NCBI GenBank assembly: GCA_032821775.1 | Contig: JAVLRN010000003.1 | Location: 3,782,001 to 3,846,000, forward strand | From: Sanguinoderma infundibulare | Lineage: Eukaryota; Basidiomycota; Agaricomycetes; Polyporales; Polyporaceae | Length of the DNA: 64,000 nt | Direction of reading: 5' to 3' | Shown here: positions 21,362 through 31,341 of the stretch, one piece after another | How positions within the stretch are numbered: the stretch's first letter is position 1 | Layout of the letters: each line of letters starts with the position of its first letter | Notes under the pieces: generated by a model | What the model saw: only the letters and a program-made list of their open reading frames with translations | Told to the model about the DNA's origin: nothing | The model's database searches: none | Position numbers and translations under genes: made by a program

Positions 21362-22648
21362 CCAATGGTGCCTCGGGAGATTGTCCCAGGTCGTTAGACA
21401 CAACAAGTGTGATTTATACCGCGGACTTAGTCAATTCCTTATCTGCCGGTCTGTAATGCAAACGGGTTCGTGGAGCATCTAGATGAGCAGTCAAAGGTCC
21501 TTATTCAAAGTTTCTCGTGACCACATTGAACGTAGCTGCGTTACAGTGAACTATCCCCGAGGTTCGGCTTCCTCTCAGTCCGCCCTTTCGGGACATAGAG
21601 TCCAGCTGCGGAGTTCCGGTGTCGCAGCGATAAGCTTGGTGAAAATTCGCTTACGTGTGTATCGTCAGAGGATAACAGACCTGTCAATCGACGTGTCTCG
21701 ATCGGCCAAGCCATTTCCCCAAACCGTGAAGACACCTTGTAGCTGGCTCACGCACGAAAGAACCTGGAATAACCACTGGTGGACGAAGAAGGCAAAAGCA
21801 GACAGTCATGCTGTGTGTGAGTTCGCCGATTCGATAAGTGGTCGCATATGCTATTTAGAACTGTACGCGTACGTTGATCAGGCGTCTTTAAATTTTGTTA
21901 CTTAATGAATCAAGTGATATGATAGACAGCATACAGTCAGCCGATTTTGACAGGCCCAATAGGAGTTGTCGACGAGTTCTTAGTCACCTCGAAAGCTACA
22001 GAGGGACCCACCTGCTCCGCCCACGTTATATAGGAGTGCAACTCTGTGAACTGTTTTTAGTAGCTGCACATATCCGCGGGGACGTGATCGGCGTCGGCTT
22101 ACAGCTCGCCAGTCAGCACGCACTCCGAACGGAGTGGGGAAGGCAGGCCCCACAGCGATCCGGCGTGCATAGCCACACATCCGAGCCCGCCTTCCTGCCT
22201 TAATTGCCGAGCGCAACGTCAGTGCGTCGGGAACGTGATCGAGACTGACTCAAGCGATCCCGACACCCGCGCGACTTGGTCAGTATCGCAATGCTGCCTA
22301 CTAATCCGCTATTTCGGCCTTTGCGCGTACGCACAGCAGCTATAAAATGCCCGCCTCGTCGCGGATGCGCCCCACACTTCCGCCCCGCCCTCTGGCAGTG
22401 CCGCCTCAACCGTTCTCCCAGAGGTAAGTGACTATATTCCAGACTTCCGCAGTACGCCTCGATACTCACGCTTGCACAGTATCTACTCCTGCAGCTCGCC
22501 GTTACCATATATATAAAGGCCTACGCGTTTCACCCTTCCGAACCTCGGCCCTCTCGAGCGCAACATCCCCACCGTCTTAACATCCATCGCTGATCCTCGG
22601 AAACCGACACCACTTCTTGCACTTACATCCAGCACACATTCGCCCACC
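21362..22648. promoter_or_regulatory. Intergenic region upstream of the Ran1-like kinase
   Basis: Nearly 1.3 kb without a supported gene. A TATAAA at 22512-22517 lies about 132 bp before the kinase ATG and is the likely core promoter. A 140-codon frame at 21483-21905 lacks any recognisable feature. Confidence 0.45.
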
Positions 22649-24178
22649 ATGGTGCAGATGGTGATCAGTACCATCCTCCCCGATTTCACCAACATCACCG
22701 TCACCAGCGGCGACTTCCGCCTCCGCCTCGTCCAGAAACTCGGCACAGGGGCGTACGGCGTCGTCTATCTCGCCCAGGACCTCGCACGCGACCCGCGCGG
22801 TCCTCCCTTCTACGCCGTCAAGTGTCTTCTCCGGCACCCCGATGGCTCCGAGCTCGAGCGACAGCAGGAGCGTGAGATCGCGAACCACCGCGCCGTCTCC
22901 GACGCCCCTCACGTCGTCACCCTCCACGCGGTGATCAAAGCCGACTTCTACGTCTTCCTCGTGCTCGACCTCTGCGCGGGCGGCGACCTCTTCGACCCGA
23001 TCCTCGAGCGCGGGACGTTCGCGCACAACGACGCGGCCATCAAGCGCACGTACCTTCAGATCATCGACGCGCTCGCGGCGTGCCACGCCAAGGGCGTGTA
23101 CCACCGCGACCTCAAGCCGGAGAACATCCTCTGCTCCGCAGACGACGAGAACGTCTACCTCGCCGACTTCGGGCTCTCGACCCGGAGCACGCGCAGCACC
23201 CACTTCGGCTGCGGCTCTTCCTTCTACATGAGTCCTGGTGAGTCCTTCCCGCGCTCCCCAGCAACCGCAGCGCACGACTGACTCCTGTCTCCCCGTTTGA
23301 TAGAGAACATGGGTATCTTTCACGACAAAGCCCCCTACCTGACCGCGCCGTCCGACGTTTGGTCTCTCGGCACGATCCTCTGCAACCTCGTTACCGGCAG
23401 GAACCCGTGGTACCTCGCGTCGCCCAAGACAGACGAGGGCTTCCGCCTCTTCCTGCGCGACGGCCCCGCCTGGCTCTCCAACAACCTCCCGATGTCGTCG
23501 GGCACCGCAGACATTCTGGGCCGCATCTTCGAGATCGACCCCGCCCGCCGCATCACCCTCCCGGAGCTCCGCGCCGCCATCGAGGCGCTCGACACCTTCT
23601 TCCCCGACGCCGCGCCGTCCCCCTCCGTCGTCCCGAGCCAGCCGTTTGTCGAGGGCGCGCACACCGTCAGCTTCATCCAGCCCGTCCCGTCCGAGCTGCG
23701 CCCGCTCGAGCTCGACCTGCCGTCCGCGGCGCTCTCGACCCAGTTCCTCTCCTTCTCCGCCGACGACGTCGCCGCCGCCGCGGCGACCGCGTCGTTCGTC
23801 CACCACGATACCTCGACCGCCTCGCACTTCAGCGACGCGATCAGCGACGTCTGGTCTTTTACCGCCGCGCCGCGCTGCCCCCCAACGCCCGATGCGGTGT
23901 CCGACGCCGGCGGCAGCAGCAGCGGAGAGGAGAGCCCCGGGCCCGATACCCCCCAGACGTTCTCGATGGACGCGCCCGAGGACTCGCCAGTCGTGCCCGA
24001 GTTCGCGCTCGACGCGGATTCGCGCGCGGCGTCGCCTGCTCTGGAGCCAGCGCAGGTCGAGACGACTGTTGTCTTGACGTCTGTGAAAGCGAAGGACGCG
24101 CGGTGTACGAAGAAGCGGCGGGGCTCGTTGAGGCGGGTGGTAGACGGGATGAAACGGATTCGTATTCTGCAGGTGTAG
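22649..24178 (+). CDS. Ser/Thr protein kinase, Ran1/Pat1 (Sks1/Vhs1) type
   Basis: The kinase domain is complete. The glycine loop is LGTGAYGVVYLAQD, the catalytic Lys is in YAVKCL, the catalytic loop is YHRDLKPENIL, and the DFG motif is in LADFGLSTRS. The activation segment GCGSSFYMSPE is typical of fungal Ran1/Pat1-Sks1 relatives. SDVWSLGTILCNLVTGRNPW and an Arg in DPARRITLPELR follow. One 66-bp intron (23238-23303) falls inside the activation segment, between MSP and E. The C-terminal 180 residues are Ser/Pro/Ala-rich and acidic, probably disordered and regulatory, ending in a basic stretch KKRRGSLRRVVDGMKRIRI. In fission yeast Ran1 represses meiosis and in budding yeast Sks1 acts in glucose adaptation; the role here is not established. 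Confidence 0.9.
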
Positions 24179-24460
24179 CCCGTCGGCTTGACCTGCGGAC
24201 GGCGCCGAGTGGTCTTTGGCGTCGTTGATTATGTGCTACTAACATTGGGCTTAAACGTATTCGTACACTGAGGGTTAATCTGTTGTATTTCATTCACCTT
24301 GTAGCGTTAGCTCGTGTCTCGCACAATATTTATCTACTCATTCATCGCACACAACAGACTGATGCCGCCGATCTGGTTTAAATTTGCGACCGTCTGCGAC
24401 GCGCGGCCTACTCCCCGTCTCCTCGCTCGTCGTCCTCGCTTCCCAAACCCCATTCACCTC

Positions 24461-25875
24461 TCACAAGTTATACTTCCACAGATGCCGCAAGAGACGATCC
24501 ACCTCCTTCGTGACGTTCGCCCACTCCTCCCCGCCAGGCGGCAACGCTGGCATCTCCCCGAGCGTCGCAATGCAAATCCTGTCACCAGCCCACCGTCCTC
24601 GAAGGAACCTCGACCGATGCTTGTCGCTGCATTTCAAGGAACGCATGGGGTGGGGGCCGTCATAACTCGTCCAGCACACGAGAGCCAGCAGCGCATGCGG
24701 CAACCCCAGCACGGTGGTCGCATCGTTCCACGGACGGTCGTGCTCCAGCGGGGTCAGCTCCGCCTGACGGACGTACTCCCCCTTGGAGAGGTTGCAGAGG
24801 ACAGTGGTGTCGTCCCAGACGCGATTCGGACGCTCCGCCCCAGGCCGGAATCGAATGCCGATGATGGCCTCGCACCTCTTCAGGTCCTGCCGCTCGATCC
24901 TGGCCGCGGCGGAGTGCGCGGCATCGCATCCAGCGCGATCGTCTTGAGGCGGCGGATCTCTTTCCACCCTTCGATCGCTGGGTCTGACGCGGGGGAGATT
25001 GAACGCCAGATGACGGGCTGGTATCGTTCCTCGACGAAAGTGGAGAACTTGCGCTCGCCGTGCTCATCCTTTGCGTTGCCACCGCGCTGTATGGGCTTGG
25101 ACGGGGACTCCTTCACGGCCTCCCACTCCTCAGACGTCAGCATGCCAGCAGGGAGGTTCGCGTCTTCCGAAAACGTGCCAAGGCAGATGAGACGGCATCC
25201 CGACCACGGTGCGTGTGTCTCCTTGAGGACGCGGAGCAGGTGTGGTTTGCTGCCCGCCAGAACGTGTTTGCAGGTGAGCGAGAAGCGGGCGGCGGAGACT
25301 ATGTCCGAGAGGAGTTCTGCGAAGATGAGGTCGAGCAGTTCTGTCGCGAGCCGGCTGATGGGACCAGGTTGAAGCGCGACAATTTCTGTGCTCAACCACC
25401 GATCCACAGCACTACCAACGCACGCGTTAGTAGAGGTTGAGGTTTGCCAGAACATCATAGGGGTAGTCAAAGTTAAAGGTTCGGCGAGCCATTCTGGGAC
25501 GATTAGGTGTTGGCGAATCCTTCGATAATCGCACAGTGGGTGCTCTGACAACCCGTGTACCACCCAGCGATTATCGAAGGATTCGCCAACCCCGAATCGT
25601 CCCAGAATGCCTCCTCGAATCGCTCGTCGAACCTTTAACTTTGACTACCCCTAGCTGGTGAATACACACCGAGGAAGCCGTGGTGCATATAATTCTTCCC
25701 CAAGAGCGAGGTTGTTCTTGTCATCGGTGAACCATTGCTCGATATGGCCCTTGCCCTTGCCATGCCGCTGTCTCCTATCAATGTTGATCCTGGTGATACA
25801 TCGGGAGCGGCGGTGAGGCATGCAGCGCCCGGCGAAGACAAACAACTGCGCTCACAAGTTCCAATGCTGGGACAT
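24461..25875 (-). CDS. F-box-like basidiomycete family protein (paralog 2), possibly frameshifted
   Basis: The start at 25875 gives MSQHWNL, spliced to INIDRRQRHGKGKGHIEQWF, the same opening as paralog 1. After ...APRLPR an intron carries a 192-bp MITE. The next exon resumes as AVDRWLSTEIVALQPGPISR and LATELLDLIFAELL, the weak F-box block, then WSGCRLICLGTF. The C-terminal part has CNLSKGEYVRQAEL, RGRWAGDRICIATLGEMPAL and HLWKYNL. Between 24880 and 24967 the frame that contains EIRRLKTIALDAM runs into a stop, while the C-terminal blocks are in another frame. No intron with valid sites explains this, so a one-base deletion (or two-base gain) is likely, unless the assembly is wrong. Without repair the protein would lose about 150 C-terminal residues. 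Confidence 0.65.
25460..25651. mobile_element. 192-bp MITE with TA duplication inside an intron of F-box-like paralog 2
   Basis: The ends are GGGGTAGTCAAAGTTAAAGG and its reverse complement. The inverted repeats extend about 75-80 bp each, almost the whole element, with a short loop around 25540-25555. It is flanked by TA at 25458-25459 and 25652-25653, the target duplication of Tc1/mariner-type elements. Removing it with one TA restores a 64-bp intron with a CTACTAAC-type branch site and GT/AG ends. Confidence 0.85.
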
Positions 25876-26318
25876 GCTGTACACAAGATCGTTCTGCGAC
25901 TACTGTTGACCAGCACAGTCGGGTGGTCGTGCTTGTGGTTCGAGGCATCTCGGCGGCCAAGTTGATGTTGATGTCAATGTTGGTCTACGCCGGGCACGTG
26001 CACATCTTCGGGCCAATTGAGTCGACAAGGGGCAACCACAACTTCTCCATCGCCCTTGGCATCTTGCCAGTATATGGTGAACCGCCCAAGTGACGGCCCA
26101 GGAATTAACTATGGATAGAATTCACATAACAATCGCTTGGATGCGTACAGAGAGTCAGAATCACCACGGCTATGTACATATGTATGCGTGTAAGGTCGTG
26201 TCGTCGTCATCAAGAGTCGTCACATAAAGTCGTCGTAGATGGCAAGCCATATGTGCCTGAAGTATCTCATCTCCCGTGCGTCCACCCTCGCCCCACCGCG
26301 TCAGACGCCCGGCGTCCT
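25876..26318. other. Intergenic region
   Basis: About 440 bp between the start of F-box-like paralog 2 and the stop of the PX-GH18 gene, both on the minus strand. It should contain the 3' end of the chitinase... no: the chitinase stop is at 26319 and its 3' UTR extends into this region, together with the promoter of the F-box-like gene. No distinctive motif was seen. Confidence 0.35.
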
Positions 26319-28671
26319 TTACAGGCCGAGGTTCGAGCGGATGACGTTCTGGAGTGTGTATCCGTCGTCCTGCAGAGGGGGTGGGGGATCAGATTCACGA
26401 TCACAAACAGAAACAGAAGCATAAACATAAACACAAACGCACCTGGTCCAGCGACCAAGTGAAGCACCCCGCCATGCCGTTGTTCTTCGCGAACAGCGCC
26501 TTGTCCCCGAGCGACCACGTATCGTCGTACGTCACCACCGTCTGGCGCGACGTGTTGTACAGGAACGGCGTGTCGCTGCAGTCGTCCCACGCTACGTATG
26601 TCCGCGTCAGCACCCTGCAGCACGAATCTATCCTAACTAAAGCTTCGAAAGAACACTCACCCATCGTGTACCCGTTCGCGCCGCCGTACGTCCCCGACGA
26701 CGACTTCTTGAGCGCGCCGAGCGCGACGATCTGGTTGAACGGGATTTGCTGCCCAAAGTACGCACTCAAGTCGCCCGCTGTCGCCTCCGCGTGCGCCTCC
26801 TCATCCTCCTTCCCCGTCACCTTCTTGACCTTGCTCCTCTCGTGATTACCGTGGAGCGCGTTCGGCTCCTCGCCCTCCGCGTCCTCCTCCGTCACCTGCG
26901 GCAGCGGGCACGCTAGGCCGCGTCCAGGCAGGCCGAGTACCTGCTCCTTGTACGCCGCAGGGTCGAAGCCGATCGGCGGCCGGGCGATGCGCTGCAGCGT
27001 CGTCTTCGAGCTCTGCGAGACGTAGCCGTACAGCGGCAGACCGAGCACGAGCTTCGACGCGGGGAATCCTGCTTTGGTCCACTGAGACAAAGCGGCCTGC
27101 GCGGAGTACTGCGGCAAGGAGGAATTGCCGCAGAGGTTGCCGAGCGGCGCGTTGGGTCCCGGCGAGGACGAAGCTCCCCAGACGTCGTAGTTCCTGCGCA
27201 CATGGAAGCGAGGGTCAGCACGAGCACGGATGCAAGGTGGCGCAGCGGAGAATGAGAGGGATATGGGAAGAAGCGTTCAATAAACTGACATGATATTAGC
27301 GTATGTCATGACTGAGGCGTACGCGGAGACGTCGGTGAGCGGACTGCCGTTCGAGCCGGTCCACGGGAGCTGTGTGACGGCGGCGGAAATGATCTTCGAG
27401 GACCCAAGCGCGGTGCGGAGAGACTTGAAGAACGATAGGAGGTTCGCCGCATCCGATGCCGAGTACGGGTTCCCTGCGCCGGACTCGTTGGGGTATTCCT
27501 GTCAAAACGTCGCACATGTCAGCACACAGAGACGCAAGGCGAGGATCGCGACATGCCCAGTCGATGTCAATGCCTGGTTTCGTGCACGTCAGTTACAACA
27601 CCCCGGCACAAGGCTAGACCGTATGCGCGTACCGTCGAGGTTGTAGGTATTTACCGCGCTGACACAGGCGTTGACGAACGTCGTGCGGTTGGCGGAGCTG
27701 CCCATCGTATTGGAGAACCAGTAACTCCCGCCCCAGCCACCTGAGATGCAACATGTGAGAATTCGCGGACGAACGAGTCAGCACAGGACACACCGATCGA
27801 CAAAACGACCTTCGTGCCATAGCCACTGTTGTGGGCCGCCGAAACGAGCGTCTTGAGGGTCGAGGTCGAGCCAGAATCCCACGAGATTCCAGAAGAGGAG
27901 TTCGGAGTCGCGAACGCTACGCACGAAGAAAGTCAGATATCGTGCATGCAGTGGATCGCGCGCCCCGTGATCAAACAAAGTTAAAGTTTGAGCGGCTGTG
28001 CAGCAGTGCACGACCGACGGTGGACACAGCGCGGCTCGAACCAGGACAATCTACGCGGTTTTGGAGCGAGAGTGGACGTACCGAAGAGCAATATATTGAA
28101 CTTGGAGAAGTCGAGGGACCCAGGCGGGTTGCTGTCAGAGGCCCAATCAGGATAGTACGCTGCCGCAATAGGCGTAGCCTCGGCCGAAAGGCGCGTCTGC
28201 GCTTCCAACGCCGCCTTCCGGGAGAGCGTAGATGGAAGTGCGTCTTCCGGGTTGAAGTTGCGTGAGGAAGGCGCAGACTTGGAAGGGGCGAGGAACTCGA
28301 TCAAGAACTTGTGCGCGCGGAATTGTGGCGACTCGAGCAAGCCGGTGAGATAAGCGGACAGGCCGGCCTTGCGTTCTGCGATAAGCGTGTCGTCGAGCCA
28401 CGCGGAAGGAACGAACGTCGTTGCGAGGATGCGCTTGGGCGGGAGGGCGCCGGAGTCGTTCAGTGTATCATGAAGCGCGACGAACTGCGACATGATTGAC
28501 GTCAGTTTCACTGCGCATTCGGGGTGTGAACAGGATCCGAACCTCGGAATAGCGCTTCGAGAGGGTAGACGTCTTGCCATCCGTCGTCTTGATCTGGATA
28601 GTGTAGAGGATGTGAGGTCTGGGAGTGGAGGTGGTCGTGTGACCGACGACGGATGCTGCTGAGATCGTCAT
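26319..28671 (-). CDS. PX-domain protein fused to a GH18 chitinase
   Basis: The N-terminus has no signal peptide: MTISAASVVGHTTTSTPRPH leads into a PX (phosphoinositide-binding) domain with HILYTIQIKTTDGK, KRYSEFVALHDTL, LPPKRI and AERKAGLSAYLTGLLES. A linker of about 60 residues precedes the GH18 barrel, which starts AAYYPDWASDSNPPGSLDFS. The barrel contains GYGTKVVLSIGGWGGSYWF, the catalytic DxxDxDxE motif in LDGIDIDWEYPNES, VMTYANIMNYDVWGASSS and GLPLYGYVS. A charged insert near LHGNHERSKVKKVTG interrupts the barrel. It finishes with MAGCFTWSLDQDDGYTLQN. The catalytic Glu codon follows a 17-nt micro-exon (27557-27573) that has a GC donor. GH18 enzymes hydrolyse chitin. The PX domain and missing signal peptide point to a membrane-associated intracellular or unconventionally exported enzyme, which is inference. 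Confidence 0.87.
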
Positions 28672-28744
28672 AGTGGGTATACCGTCGGTAGGGACTGGGA
28701 GGTCGGGGGACTAGAAGCGCAGTTTGACAACGTCTGAGAGCCGC

Positions 28745-28751
28745 TTATATA
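28745..28751 (-). promoter_or_regulatory. TATA-like box of the PX-GH18 gene
   Basis: TATATAA on the minus strand lies about 74 bp upstream of the ATG at 28671. Confidence 0.5.
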
Positions 28752-31341
28752 CCATGAATGTTGTGAATGACATAGAGGGGGCTGTGAATGGAAATGTCGA
28801 TCAGAGGTAGAGACAGCGGTGGAAGATCTGAACACCCACATGGCCAGGTCTTCACCTAACGTGACACATTCGGCTCGCAGAGCTCTCCGGGCATGAAGAA
28901 CACGTCAAAGAGATCACCGGAGCCTGTTCCCCAGCTTCTCCGGCGGAACATGTGCTATCCTTAGTCTGCGCCCCGAGGATCCCGTAAACATGTCGAGTAC
29001 TACCGACACATAGCGAGATGAGGTCGGCTGACGAACACCGCGGACCCATGCTCGAGATAACAAAGACGTTCTTCTAACGTGTCGCATGCGGACAGCGTCC
29101 TGCCGAGTTTGCAACTGTGAAAAATGCATCGGTGGGTCAGGTCGTCATGGTCACACTACCCGTGGCGTCATAGCACTCACACTGGACGGACCTTGTCTCG
29201 ACTCTCCATTTCGGTCGTCGGTTAATGTCCATTTCGCTCGATCGATTGCATCGCGAGCACCTATAAGTCTGTTCAACGCCTCGAAACGCATGCGGGCCTG
29301 CAACGAATTGCTACCGAGTGCTCTGCTCCCGCTGAAGGCGTCCATCCTGCTATCCATCAGCACAGGACCGCGGTAACGCAAGGAGAGTGATAGAACAGAG
29401 CCCGCCATATATAGACAGGCTCGGTGAATGCAGGAGGACCCACTGTCCCTGGCCTGACATCATTGCTTGTGCGAGGCACAAGAATGCTCGGGCACGGGAT
29501 GAACTGCCAGTCGGATAACATCAAAGGGGGCGGACTTGATTTGGGGAACACGGACGCTTGCAAGTGATTTGGGCGAATCGCGATCGCATTGATCGGACGC
29601 TGAGCACGATACGTCACAAACATGAGTCGACTCACAGATGTGCCTGTGGTCGAGTGTCGACAAGCAACCCGAAAGTAGTCCATCTTCCTGCCAGGCACGC
29701 ACAGAGTTCAGAGAGCGCGGGATGATGGAAAACAAGCCCCAAATTCGGTGTCGGCGCGCGTACTACTCTTCTGAAGGCGGCTCCACAACGGTGCACATGG
29801 ACATTTTGGTCGCCTGATAGTAGGCTGTGGCACGGGTGCGGGTTGGAATTGGCCAACCCGAGGGCAAACCCGCACCCGTGCCACGGTTTGCGGGTGCAGG
29901 CACCGATATAAGCGCCCACGCCCTTCGTTGATGTTGACCGTGTTTTCAGCCCCGGCCGGCTGCTCCTGAGCCATGTTCGGAGCCGCTTGAATGCCCAGAC
30001 CACCCGGGCGGCGTTGTGTGTTGGGGCGTGGACATCTGCGGGCCTCGTCGTCGCCGACGACGCACCCGCCGCACCCGGCGCTCACCACCCGCACCCGAGG
30101 CAGACCCGCGGGTGGCGGGTGCGGGTGCGGGTCAGGTCTCGGGCACCCGCGGGTTCACTCGTGCCACAGCCTACCTGATAGTAATACGGGACGACGAAGA
30201 TGACGGAAGAGATCGAAATCGCACGCGCCAGGTGAACGACGTACCAATCTCGCCAGCTGTTCTCAGCTTGCCTATCTCCTGTTCCCTTCCTTCAGAATGG
30301 GGTGCTGGGTGCGCTTCTAAGGTGCGATGGATCACTGGATGGCCATACGTAGTTGAGATTATAACTGGCACTTTCAGACAGAATGGCGACTCACCAATTG
30401 TCGCCCTAAAAACGTCCACTGTTATCCTGCTGTGTATTACAGCCTGTAGTCGCAACCGCTACAGACAGAGATGTCTTGGCGAGTACCAGACAAGCCCATG
30501 CTGAACGATAGACTTTATCACCCGTCGACGGGATGGTCGAGCTTGAGTTTATTTGGCTGTCGGCGCTGGTTTGGTGCCTTAATGTGCCGAAGACTATTCC
30601 CAAGGCCTTTTCTCCGCGTTCACAACTCTTGGATTCGGTCGGGAGCAGGAGACGTGCAAACGAGGCGGTCGAGGACTGCAGGACTGAGGATTGTGATTAT
30701 GATGATGGTGGCAGAAGAAGAGAAGCGTTCACCCCGGGAGCGGATTGCGTCGACATCGTTTCCCGCGTTGATCATTCACGATCCGACGTTGAACGTAACG
30801 TTGACGTTGAACCGTATTCTCGACCTAGTCTCGTTGCACCATCCAACGACCCCGCTCACCCTCTCTCAGTGTCTGTGAGCACTATTTTTCTTAAAAAAAC
30901 TACCTCCCCGAGACGCCAAATTCAAGCTTCAAGCCACGAAACATGCCCGTTCAATCTCGAGTATGTCGCCCATCGCGTTATCGTTTGGTTCCACACCTAC
31001 GGGTGTTTGCAAACGGACGTTATCACTGTAATATCGCAGTGTCCTTGTCTCCAACACACTCTCGAGCTGTGATTTCCGCTCAGAGGAGGGTGCTATTAAG
31101 CCGTTGGAAGACAGCGGGCGGAAGGGCGAAGGTCGGTCCTTCGACCAACCCATTACCCTGTCCCAACTGCCTCAGTGCATCGAGCGAGCCTCCAGAAGAG
31201 CTGGGCTGCCCTTTTGAAAATACCTCCGTTGGTGATCGTACATGTTTGATGTTCTAGCGCCTGAGGAACTGAGCCTACGTCGTACATATCCTTAAACAGC
31301 GCCAAACTCACCACTGACTCTACCTGCATTTGTGTTTCCAG
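28752..31341. other. Gene-poor intergenic region with a hAT MITE
   Basis: About 2.6 kb without a supported gene. It contains the 355-bp inverted-repeat element at 29821-30175. Several open frames of 90-180 codons on both strands lack motifs, lack consistent codon bias and overlap each other, so they were not accepted. The first exon of the gene that follows (31342 onward) probably lies near 31230-31290. Confidence 0.4.
29821..30175. mobile_element. 355-bp hAT-type MITE with 8-bp target-site duplication
   Basis: The left end TAGGCTGTGGCACGGGTG and the reverse complement of the right end TAGGCTGTGGCACGAGTG differ at one base. The element is flanked by an exact octamer, CCTGATAG, at 29813-29820 and 30176-30183, diagnostic of hAT insertion. 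The left end forms a hairpin with a nearby inverted copy (29829-29883). Inside, the sequence is rich in GCACCCG/CGGGTGC units. No coding capacity; non-autonomous. Confidence 0.92.

Noticed and set aside
22577..23827. 416-codon minus-strand frame opposite the kinase gene
   Set aside because: Shadow of the GC-rich kinase exons, with Glu/Gly/Arg-rich composition typical of antisense frames.
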